Source of the DNA: Fibrobacter sp.
Lineage (GTDB): Bacteria > Fibrobacterota > Fibrobacteria > Fibrobacterales > Fibrobacteraceae
Reading direction: 5' to 3'
Length of the DNA stretch: 64,000 nucleotides
NCBI GenBank assembly: GCA_017550445.1
Contig: JAFZOV010000046.1
Coordinates: 35,040-99,039 of the forward strand
Shown: positions 35,881 to 43,118 of the stretch, one piece after another
Position numbering within the stretch: position 1 is the stretch's first letter
Layout of the letters: the number at the start of each line of letters is the position of its first letter
Translations under genes and position numbers: made by a program
The notes under the pieces: model-generated
What the model saw: only the letters and a program-made list of their open reading frames with translations
Told to the model about the DNA's origin: nothing
The model's database searches: none

Positions 35881-36923
35881 CAGTCGTTCTTCTCGAATTC
35901 CAAGATGTCGGCCTGGAGGGTGACATCATCGGGGAAGTATTGCTGGGCGATACGAAGCAGGCGGAGGGCTTCGTCGTCGCGCTTTTGGGCGTGGGCGTCG
36001 TAGGCCATGTTCTTGTAGCCGAAAACGGATTCGGCGTTGCCCTGCTTGGCGGCGAGTTCGTAAGCGGCTTCGGCGCGGTCGAGGAACTTGGCGTCGTAAG
36101 CCAGGTTCCCGAGGAAGATGGCGGCGTCGCTAAATTCGGGCTTGATTTGCGTCAGATTGTTGAGTACGTCCATGGCAACGAAGGGCTTGTTGTCTTCGGC
36201 GAGAACGTCGGCCAACTTGTACATGGTGGGAGCGTCATCGGGGCGGACGCCCAGAGCTTCGCGGTAGGCGCCGGCGCTTTCTTCGTACTGCTTATTCAGG
36301 CGGTACACATCGCCCAAGTAAACGAGAAAGTCGATTTCTTCGGGGTGGGCGGCATAGCCTTCGCGAATCACGGCAACGGCGCGATCAAAATCATCTACGG
36401 CAATATTCGCTTCGGAAAGCTGATAAACGATGCTGATATCTTCTTTGTCCAGCTGGTAGGCTTTTTCGATGGCACGCAATGCGCCGACCGCGTCGCCGGT
36501 TTTACTGTAGGCTTCGCCTAAGTAAAGCCAACCGGAAACATTTTCCGGTTCCAGTTTCAACGCGCGGTGATAGGCCGCCACGCATTCGGGATATTGGCGC
36601 AGGCGAAAATAGACGCTGGCCATGTTGAAGAGGGCCAGAGAAAACGCACCATTAGAGAAATCGATGGCCTTGCGGTAAGTGGCGGCCGCATTCGGCAAGT
36701 CATTCATCTGGTAATAACTGTTGGCGATGTTGAAACTGGTGGCGACGGGGTCGGCGCCGCGAGATTCCGCCTTATGGTAAAGGGTAATGGCCTGCTTAAA
36801 TTTGCCTTCGCGATAAAGCGCATTCGCACGTTCCATCAGGTCGTACGCGGACTGCGCGGCAAAACAAAAAACTGCAAGAAACAGCACAAACAGCAGACAA
36901 ATCTTTATTTTTTCATTATTCAT
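35880..36923 (-). CDS. TPR protein at the end of the Ton operon, 347 aa
   Basis: A signal peptide (IKICLLFVLFLAVFCFAAQSA) is followed by about eight tetratricopeptide repeats, for example ALYREGKFKQAITLYHKAESRG, PECVAAYHRALKLEPENVSGWLYLG and YEESAGAYREALGVRPDDA. It is probably periplasmic. In Vibrio TonB2-type loci the same gene order (DUF3450, TtpC, ExbB, ExbD, TonB, TPR) ends with such a TPR protein, so its role is likely in the assembly or function of that Ton complex. Two dispersed repeats separate it from tonB. Confidence 0.88.
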   Translation of the reverse strand: MNNEKIKICLLFVLFLAVFCFAAQSAYDLMERANALYREGKFKQAITLYHKAESRGADPVATSFNIANSYYQMNDLPNAAATYRKAIDFSNGAFSLALFNMASVYFRLRQYPECVAAYHRALKLEPENVSGWLYLGEAYSKTGDAVGALRAIEKAYQLDKEDISIVYQLSEANIAVDDFDRAVAVIREGYAAHPEEIDFLVYLGDVYRLNKQYEESAGAYREALGVRPDDAPTMYKLADVLAEDNKPFVAMDVLNNLTQIKPEFSDAAIFLGNLAYDAKFLDRAEAAYELAAKQGNAESVFGYKNMAYDAHAQKRDDEALRLLRIAQQYFPDDVTLQADILEFEKND

Positions 36924-36937
36924 ACAAAATCTTCCAT

Positions 36938-36996
36938 AGATTGCTTCGTCGCTGAGCTCCTCGCAATGACGTTCTCTGAAATCCGAATTCTGAATT
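36938..36996. repeat. family A palindromic repeat joined to family C repeat
   Basis: AGATTGCTTCG...CGCAATGACG (36938-36971) is followed by AAATCCGAATTCTGAATT (36979-36996), ending 3 nt before the tonB stop codon. It fills the gap between tonB and the TPR gene. Confidence 0.8.
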
Positions 36997-36999
36997 ACC

Positions 37000-37647
37000 C
37001 TAGTCCCTAAATTTCACTTCGAAGGGTTGTTCCATGCCGCAGAAGGGCACAGCCTTGCCCGCCTTTTCAGCCGGAGCAAAAGTCATGCGAGAAAGAGCAT
37101 CTTTACCGGCCTGCGCCAAGCCAGAACCTGCCGGAGTTTCTTCAAGCACCTTGATGTCGTAGACTCGCCCACCGGCATCCACGCAAAAACTCAGACGAAG
37201 CATCGCATCAATTTCACGATCGCGAATCTGCGGCGGCACCTGGAAATTGGGGAAAGCCCTGCTTTCAGGTTTCTTGTCCACATCGCCTTTTTCAACCGAA
37301 AGCGCACCGCCACGGAAATCCGCCACCATGTCTTCACTCACGGCAGCACCAGCATTACCCGAAGCCGCACCAAGGTTCATCGCAAAGCGCGGCCCCGCTT
37401 TGGGCGAACGCGAATTAGACTTCATACGATACGGCTTGCGAGCGGGCTTTTTCTTTTCGACCTTTTTCTCAACCTCATCCACTTTCTTGATGGCGATTTC
37501 GGCCTTATTGTACTTCTTTTCGTGAAAGACCTTGCCGCTCAAGAAAAGATTCGCCATCGTCACGGAGAATACGAGCAACATACTCGCGAGAATCGCCGCA
37601 AGCAAAATGCTAAAACGCTTGAACAATTTCTTAAAAATTCTCAACAT
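37000..37647 (-). CDS. tonB: TonB-family energy transducer, 215 aa
   Basis: One N-terminal transmembrane helix (about residues 13-37) is followed by a Lys/Glu/Pro-rich linker (VEKKVEKKKPARKPYR) and a C-terminal TonB domain (about 130-215) ending PFEVKFRD. The C-terminal domain has two Cys (LSFCVDAGG and VPFCGMEQ) that could form a disulfide. TonB carries proton-motive energy from ExbB/ExbD to outer-membrane receptors; the likely client is the receptor encoded at 43102-45597. It is preceded by exbD in the same transcript. Confidence 0.9.
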   Translation of the reverse strand: MLRIFKKLFKRFSILLAAILASMLLVFSVTMANLFLSGKVFHEKKYNKAEIAIKKVDEVEKKVEKKKPARKPYRMKSNSRSPKAGPRFAMNLGAASGNAGAAVSEDMVADFRGGALSVEKGDVDKKPESRAFPNFQVPPQIRDREIDAMLRLSFCVDAGGRVYDIKVLEETPAGSGLAQAGKDALSRMTFAPAEKAGKAVPFCGMEQPFEVKFRD

Positions 37648-37668
37648 AAAACAGCTCTATTCAGGTCT

Positions 37669-37710
37669 GGATCCTTCGACTTCGCGCCCTGCGCTCCGCA
37701 CAGGATGACA
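37669..37710. repeat. dispersed palindromic repeat, family B
   Basis: GGATCCTTCGACT...CAGGATGACA lies in the gap between exbD and tonB. The arms are imperfectly complementary, typical of dispersed genome repeats of the TGTCATCCTG class. Only one copy was seen in the window. Confidence 0.7.
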
Positions 37711-37750
37711 CTTAACCAATCCCACATTCCACATCACACATTACACACTC

Positions 37751-38155
37751 TTAGTCTGCCTGAGCCGCGATAGAAACCTTTTTCACTCCAGCCAAATTGC
37801 ACATGTCAATCACCTGCACAAGTACACCTGTTTCGGCACCCTTGTCCGCAATCACCACAGCTTCGCGGTCAGGAGTTTTCGCCAACGACTGCTTCAAAAT
37901 ATCCTGCAAGCTCGCCAAATCCACCTGGCGTTCGTTCATGTGAATCGTGCCTTCGCGGGTAATGGCAATCAGCAGGTTTTCTTTTTCGAGCTGGCTCGCC
38001 GTCTGCGCCTGCGGCTTGGTCACATCCACACCCGTTTCGCGGGTAAACGAAGACGTCACCACAAAGAAAATGAGCAAAATGAACACGATGTCCATCAGCG
38101 GGCCCATTTCGATGCCCATATCCTTCTGCTTTCTTCTCGGCAAGTTAAATTCCAT
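37751..38155 (-). CDS. exbD: ExbD biopolymer transport protein, 134 aa
   Basis: ExbD is the small inner-membrane subunit of the Ton motor with one transmembrane helix and a periplasmic domain. The helix (about residues 17-40) has the key Asp in GPLMDIVFILLIFFVVTSS, equivalent to Asp25 of E. coli. The periplasmic part ends KKVSIAAQAD. Length and position after exbB are typical. Confidence 0.95.
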   Translation of the reverse strand: MEFNLPRRKQKDMGIEMGPLMDIVFILLIFFVVTSSFTRETGVDVTKPQAQTASQLEKENLLIAITREGTIHMNERQVDLASLQDILKQSLAKTPDREAVVIADKGAETGVLVQVIDMCNLAGVKKVSIAAQAD

Positions 38156-38173
38156 AATAAAACCTCTTCTATG

Positions 38174-38205
38174 GATTGCTTCCCTTTACAGGGTCGCAAT
38201 GACGT
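38174..38205. repeat. dispersed palindromic repeat, family A
   Basis: GGATTGCTTCC...GTCGCAATGACG, between exbB and exbD. The middle (CCTTTACAGGG) forms its own short stem, a variant of the family. Confidence 0.75.
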
Positions 38206-38211
38206 TTCGTC

Positions 38212-38889
38212 CTATGCCTTCTCCACGAAATAATTCTCTATCACAGTCGCGCCAAGTTCCATCTTCTGGCGCAAAATTTCCACGCGTTCATCTAGGCGCT
38301 GTTTCAAAAGAGTCAGCGGGAACGCCACCAAGAGTCCGCTCTGCGTCGAAATCAAAGCTTCCGAAATGCCATCGGCCATCAGCACCGGGTTCTGGTTACC
38401 GTACAGCGTAATCACTTCAAAGGTCGAGACCATGCCCGTCACGGTTCCAAGGAGCCCCAGCAGCGGCGCCGCAGAAGCCATCACCGACACAATGTGGTTT
38501 CCCTGTTCCATGTAGCGCACCGTTTTCATCATGCGTACCTGCATGTAGTCGCGGAATCCTTCAGGATTCTTTTCGGCCACATCTATCGCATAGCAAAGTT
38601 CGCGAGACAGAAGCCCACCGCGCTTGCGGAGTCTGCGTACCGCCTTTTCGACGCTTGGCGGCTCGCTATTCTTTTCGTATTCTTCGTTGCCGCCGTTCAA
38701 GTCAAGGCGCATTCGCTTGATGACCTTGTGAATGTCCGTGCGGAAAAAGTCGCTACCAATACGGAACCACGTCGAGAACAAGAAATAGAAGCCGATTACA
38801 CCCGCCAAGAGAATCGGGAGCATCACCACGCCACCGGCCTGGTACGTGTTCTGCAACGATTCAATGAATATGTAGTGAGTGTTTGTCAT
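38212..38889 (-). CDS. exbB: ExbB/MotA/TolQ proton channel protein, 225 aa
   Basis: This is the channel-forming subunit of the Ton motor in the inner membrane. Three transmembrane helices are predicted (about residues 18-38, 115-140, 165-190). The family signature ASAAPLLGLLGTVTGMVSTFEVI and GISEALISTQSGLLVAFPLTLL is complete. It lacks the long N-terminal extension of its neighbour and corresponds to ExbB2 of Vibrio TonB2 systems. It lies between the TtpC-like gene and exbD. Confidence 0.94.
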   Translation of the reverse strand: MTNTHYIFIESLQNTYQAGGVVMLPILLAGVIGFYFLFSTWFRIGSDFFRTDIHKVIKRMRLDLNGGNEEYEKNSEPPSVEKAVRRLRKRGGLLSRELCYAIDVAEKNPEGFRDYMQVRMMKTVRYMEQGNHIVSVMASAAPLLGLLGTVTGMVSTFEVITLYGNQNPVLMADGISEALISTQSGLLVAFPLTLLKQRLDERVEILRQKMELGATVIENYFVEKA

Positions 38890-38896
38890 TCCCTTA

Positions 38897-38924
38897 TGTC
38901 ATGCTCGCGAAGGCGGGCATCTCC
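38897..38924. repeat. dispersed palindromic repeat, family D
   Basis: TGTCATGCTCGCGAAGGC then GGGCATCTCC, located in the gap between the TtpC-like and exbB genes. It is related to the copy that encodes the BioF tail at 59429-59457 (GTCATTCCGGC...GCCGGAATC type). Confidence 0.65.
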
Positions 38925-38932
38925 TTTTTCTC

Positions 38933-40561
38933 TTACGATTCCTTCCCGAAAATTTTGTTCAACAGCGAGGTACTCTGCACGTACATTTCGCTGGTAACTT
39001 TTTCAATCTTTTCACTCAACAGGCCATGCAAAATCATCACCGGGATTGCAATCACAAGGCCCGTTTCTGTTGTCACCAGGGCTTCGGAAATACCGCCAGC
39101 AAGCACGCGTGCATCGTTCGTGCCAACTTCGGTAATCACGGTAAACAGCGTAATGATACCCGTCACCGTACCAAGCAAACCAAGCAGCGGCGCAATCGTT
39201 CCCATAGCAGCAAGCAAGCCCATGCGACGTTCCAATTTCGGCTGTTCACGCAGCAGCGCCTCTTGCAGAGAGCGTTCCGCATCTTCGCGCTTTTCACGGG
39301 CGCGGTTCAGCACAGCAAACAGCACCATCGAAAGGCTAGATTCCTTTTTGAGGCAAAGGTTCGCTGCATCTTCGTAGCGGGTCTCCTTCACCATCGCATT
39401 CAGCTTCTTGAGGAATCGGCGGCTCATGTGTCCGCGGAAGGTGAGCACCAAGAAACGTTCCAGGCAAAGGAGTAGCGCAAAAATCGCCACCAATGCGAGC
39501 GGGTACATCACGATGCCGCCCTTCTTGAAGAACGCCTTGAGTTCTTCGTCCCAGGTAAGCTCCTTGGTATCGGTAATCGAATTCTTGACAGCCTTGTTCT
39601 GCAGAACGTCCAGCGGCACCACGACAGACGCCGCACCCGTAGCAGAATCGCCAGCCACACCGGCCTGTACCACAGCCTGCTTAATGTTCGCAGCCATTTC
39701 CGGCGGAAGCGTTGCATTCCATTCAAAAATCTTGCCCTGCAAGGCTCCAGAACGCAGCAAAGCCTGCACATCGCCGTTATCCTGGGCAACTTCGCCAAGG
39801 AACACCGTGCCCAAGCGCAAACGGTTCACGTTCACATCGGGGCGGTTGCCCACCTGCGAAATTTCACGGCCATAAGACTGCGTATAAGTCAACTCATGAC
39901 GGAGCAGCAAGTCGTTCATGTAACCCTGCACAGCGCCAATGGTATTCGGATCTTTCTTGTCCGCTTCGCCAGCAGCCTGACGCAAACGCAACAGGCGACC
40001 GTTCATGCCCACCGGGTAATCGCCCATCACATCGCCAAGCGTCTTGTCAATGGAAAGTTTCACCTGCGTGTTCATGGCATCGTAAGCCGATTCTTCGGAC
40101 TGCGCCTTTTCTTCGGCATCGCTTGTCATGTTCTTGCTTGCCATGACTTCCTCGTTCACGCGGCCCAAATCCGTAGAGAGCTTGGAATAGCGGCCATCAA
40201 GTTCGCGTGAAGCAGTCTGATGTTCTTCGGTCAACTGGGATTCTGCGTAACGCTTGCGCCAATGTTCCGCTTCAAGCTTTTCCAAGGAATCCGCCTTCTG
40301 CAAGCGAATGCGGGTCAAAGCCTCCACTTCGCGCTGCAAGTTGCGAACTTCTACAGTCTGCAACGAATCCTTGATTCGCGCCTGGTCTTCGGCAGAAGCC
40401 TTACTTTCGCCATTAGACGACCACGGCCACGCAAATGCGGAAGATGCAAAAGCAAAAATCAATGCAACAAACAAACTGTAAGGCATGGACATCTTCGGCG
40501 GCACTTCGGCGAGCTCAGTGACCTTGCTCCGAATTCTTAATTCCGAATTCTGAATTAACAT
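38933..40561 (-). CDS. TtpC-like ExbB with periplasmic coiled-coil N-terminus, 542 aa
   Basis: The long N-terminal part (about residues 45-230) is a periplasmic coiled coil. The C-terminal part is an ExbB/TolQ channel with ALLREQPKLERRMGLLAAMG, APLLGLLGTVTGIITLFTVI and GISEALVTTETGLVIAIPVMIL. This is the architecture of TtpC of Vibrio TonB2 systems. Two starts are possible. The ATG at 40561 overlaps the DUF3450 stop (TAATG) and has GGGGGGA upstream, but then the first 23 residues are a translated dispersed repeat. The ATG at 40492 or 40486 begins directly at the signal peptide (MSMPYSLFVALIFAFASSAFA). The first is kept because its ribosome binding site is clear; the second may be a re-initiation point. 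Confidence 0.9.
   Translation of the reverse strand: MLIQNSELRIRSKVTELAEVPPKMSMPYSLFVALIFAFASSAFAWPWSSNGESKASAEDQARIKDSLQTVEVRNLQREVEALTRIRLQKADSLEKLEAEHWRKRYAESQLTEEHQTASRELDGRYSKLSTDLGRVNEEVMASKNMTSDAEEKAQSEESAYDAMNTQVKLSIDKTLGDVMGDYPVGMNGRLLRLRQAAGEADKKDPNTIGAVQGYMNDLLLRHELTYTQSYGREISQVGNRPDVNVNRLRLGTVFLGEVAQDNGDVQALLRSGALQGKIFEWNATLPPEMAANIKQAVVQAGVAGDSATGAASVVVPLDVLQNKAVKNSITDTKELTWDEELKAFFKKGGIVMYPLALVAIFALLLCLERFLVLTFRGHMSRRFLKKLNAMVKETRYEDAANLCLKKESSLSMVLFAVLNRAREKREDAERSLQEALLREQPKLERRMGLLAAMGTIAPLLGLLGTVTGIITLFTVITEVGTNDARVLAGGISEALVTTETGLVIAIPVMILHGLLSEKIEKVTSEMYVQSTSLLNKIFGKES
40502..40557. repeat. family E and family C repeats over the ttpC-like start
   Basis: GCACTTCGGCGAGCTCAGTG (family E) followed by CCGAATTCTTAATTCCGAA (family C) lies between the first ATG (40561) of the TtpC-like gene and its signal peptide. 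It keeps the frame open. Confidence 0.75.
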
Positions 40562-41397
40562 TACTTATCCCCCCTTGCCACAGAAAGGCTGACCGGCAAC
40601 TTCACGATCTGAGGCGGCTTTTTCGCCTGTTTCACCTCAATAGCGAGCTTCACGGCAGCGCGTTCTTCCAAATTCAACTCTTCGTTCCATTCATAGCTAA
40701 TCTTGTCGCCTTCGGACTTGCGCACCATAGAACCGAAAACGGTACCATTTTCGTCGCTATAAACCATCCACTGGTTACCGATGCGCAAAATCGAGGCATT
40801 AATCAGTTCGCCGTTCTTGCGGGTAAGCGGACTGTTGATAATTGCCACTTCGTCGCCGAACTTGGTTTCTTCGGCAATAAGCGACTTCAAGCGAGAAAAG
40901 CTTTCTTCTTCGCTGGCGTTGCCGCTTTCGATGTCTCGAGTGAGCGACTTGACGCGATCAAGCCTAGTTTCGCGTTCCCAAGGAATAGTCGATGCCACCT
41001 GAGCTTCCAGGCGCTTGCTGATGCCCGCCAGTTCTTCGCGCAACGCCTTGCGCTTGGCAGCCACATTGTCGCTGCGGTTCTTCGCACGGGCCTGCTTGTT
41101 GCGTTCTGTCTGAAGTTCACCCGCCACAGTCTTGATTTTGGCATTCAAGCTGTCAATTTCGCTGCGACGGCGTTCCGTATCAGCCTTATAGCGTTGCTGC
41201 AAGGCCTTGTAACGGGAATCATCCGCCTTGAGCATCGAATCGGTCGAGGCAATTTGACGGTTCAGCTTCTGGATTTCAGAATTCAGCTTGTCTTTTTCAA
41301 GCTTCAGGTCTCGAATTTCGGCATCCCGGTCGGCATAAGCAGCCACCGAGAACACCAAAACCAAAAGCGCCAAGGGCAATAATTTAAACTTATTCAT
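40561..41397 (-). CDS. DUF3450 periplasmic coiled-coil protein of the Ton operon, 278 aa
   Basis: The ATG at 41397 starts a signal peptide (MNKFKLLPLALLVLVFSVAAYA). The body is a long coiled coil (about residues 25-140) then a globular part with IINSPLTRKNGELINASILRIGNQW. This is the DUF3450 pattern. In Vibrio TonB2 loci a DUF3450 gene stands just upstream of ttpC, as here, although its mechanism is unknown. It is the first gene of the transcript and carries an ECF-like promoter at 41434-41465. Confidence 0.85.
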   Translation of the reverse strand: MNKFKLLPLALLVLVFSVAAYADRDAEIRDLKLEKDKLNSEIQKLNRQIASTDSMLKADDSRYKALQQRYKADTERRRSEIDSLNAKIKTVAGELQTERNKQARAKNRSDNVAAKRKALREELAGISKRLEAQVASTIPWERETRLDRVKSLTRDIESGNASEEESFSRLKSLIAEETKFGDEVAIINSPLTRKNGELINASILRIGNQWMVYSDENGTVFGSMVRKSEGDKISYEWNEELNLEERAAVKLAIEVKQAKKPPQIVKLPVSLSVARGDK

Positions 41398-41433
41398 AAT
41401 GATCCACAATAGGTTATTTTTCAAAATTACATA

Positions 41434-41465
41434 AATGAAACACTTGAACCCAACAAAAGTGTCAC
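41434..41465 (-). promoter_or_regulatory. ECF-type promoter copy C, before the Ton motor operon
   Basis: In the gene direction: GTGACACTTT, 12 nt, GTGTTTCATT. The first box is identical and the second differs by two bases from copies A (49335-49366) and B (45650-45681); spacing is equal in all three. It lies 36 nt before the DUF3450 start codon, right after the stop of the lipoprotein gene. Confidence 0.75.
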
Positions 41466-41474
41466 CGCCTCACC

Positions 41475-43118
41475 TCATTTTTCCAAAGAGCTGGATTCTG
41501 GGCATTCCATGCGGCCCTTGTTTTCGGTACACCAGTTATCACAAATAGTCGGGTGATAACGGTTACAAACATTTTCCACCTCACGCAAGATAATACTCGA
41601 TTTCTGCTCTTTTAGGTAATAACGGCTCACCAATGCACTCCGGCACTGTTCCATATCCGGCCAATCACGGTCAGCACACCAAGTCCACAAATATTCCTTG
41701 CAGTAATTATCTTCCGGGTCTTCCATGCACAACTTATACAAGCCGTAGCAATCGGCAATCTTGTTGTTTTCAAAGTTAGACGCCACACAGTAACGTTTAA
41801 GACCATCGGCGTACGCCATAGACTTTGGGCCAGCACTAATCGTATCGGGCAAGAAGATAGACCACTTGGTGGTATCGAGCATCATGGCAGCCTTCACGTT
41901 GGAAGCATAGCATTCTTCGCTACTTCTGCTGTATACAGAATCACGATAACTTTCGTAAGCCGTACTATTCAGCGTCGCCAAATCATCGCTCCAAACGGAA
42001 ACATCTATAGCGGCACAGTAAACATCCTGGTAAAGCCTGCACCCTTTTGAATCCCAGCTGTCCGAAAGATCGCCATCGGCATTAAAGCAAGTATGGTGCG
42101 CAATGTGCTTCACGCTCACGCCCTCGCCGTTGACATGCAACAGCACTGTCGCCTTGGACATTCCGGTGAACACGCCCATGCCGTTTTCGATATTCGATTC
42201 GGGAATAATTCTTGAATCATTTACCGATTCCTTCACCTTGTCTATATAATTAATATAGGATTCATCCGTCGAATACAAGTCCACAGAGACATCGCCCAAG
42301 GGGAGCATCATGTTCATCAGGTAGGCCGTATCAAGCGCGTAGAAATCAGCAACCTTACGGTTCGAAGTAAAGCCCAAATTTTGAGTCTGTTCCAACGGAT
42401 CATGAATCGAAATGCCACGATAACCCTCTTCATCTTCGCTGGTAAAGCCCTTGAACATGTCGTTAATGGTCGTATTCTGCGATTCTGCATTGCTCATGTC
42501 GTAATTCATTACCGCAATCACCCCCCTCACAGAATGATCATAGTCCAATGCGCACTTCACGAATTCCATATCCATGGGGAATTCCAAGAAGTCTATTTCG
42601 AACCTTGGATTTTTCTCATCGAAAGCCACCCACTTGTAGTCGCCATTTTGCAGAGGAACATTCAAGCCCTTGACTTTTACCGCCGGCGGAATGGTCGCCT
42701 CTGCCTTGTAGCGGGATTTTGCCTTATGGCCCGAGCTGTCCCATTCAAAGTAGGCTTCCATGGCGTAAGACTCGCCTACAACGCCACGGAACATTCCCGA
42801 AAAACAATTCGGCTTATCGCTTCTAGAATAAAGGACATCCAACGTATCCTTTTCTTTGCCCTGATTCGTAATGAAGCGTCCCTTCACCGTCACATAGGCG
42901 CTGTCGTAAAAGGCAAAACTTTCGGCAGCCGTTTCATCCAGCTCATAGACCTTCGAAAAACAGATATTAGTAGCTTGATCGGAAGCGACGTAGCCATAAG
43001 TGTAAACACCCGTATAGACATCGCGATTTTCGGGATAATATTCCCAAGGGCCGTGAAAATCACAAGCCACAAGGAACAACACAAACAGAACGCACAGAAT
43101 TTTAGAAATAGTATTCAT
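41475..43118 (-). CDS. DUF4249-like lipoprotein paired with the TonB receptor, 547 aa
   Basis: The lipobox is LFLVACDFHG (Cys19), so it is a lipoprotein, probably at the outer membrane. The N-terminal half contains a pattern like DUF4249 (AEATIPPAVKVKGLNVPLQ, then a Tyr-rich beta region). That family is usually encoded next to a TonB receptor in Bacteroidota, in a SusD-like lid role. The C-terminal third is Cys-rich (about 12 Cys, e.g. CADRDWPDMEQCR and CNRYHPTICDNWC) and may be a separate disulfide-bonded domain. It overlaps the end of the receptor gene by 17 bp. Function is inferred from context. Confidence 0.72.
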   Translation of the reverse strand: MNTISKILCVLFVLFLVACDFHGPWEYYPENRDVYTGVYTYGYVASDQATNICFSKVYELDETAAESFAFYDSAYVTVKGRFITNQGKEKDTLDVLYSRSDKPNCFSGMFRGVVGESYAMEAYFEWDSSGHKAKSRYKAEATIPPAVKVKGLNVPLQNGDYKWVAFDEKNPRFEIDFLEFPMDMEFVKCALDYDHSVRGVIAVMNYDMSNAESQNTTINDMFKGFTSEDEEGYRGISIHDPLEQTQNLGFTSNRKVADFYALDTAYLMNMMLPLGDVSVDLYSTDESYINYIDKVKESVNDSRIIPESNIENGMGVFTGMSKATVLLHVNGEGVSVKHIAHHTCFNADGDLSDSWDSKGCRLYQDVYCAAIDVSVWSDDLATLNSTAYESYRDSVYSRSSEECYASNVKAAMMLDTTKWSIFLPDTISAGPKSMAYADGLKRYCVASNFENNKIADCYGLYKLCMEDPEDNYCKEYLWTWCADRDWPDMEQCRSALVSRYYLKEQKSSIILREVENVCNRYHPTICDNWCTENKGRMECPESSSLEK

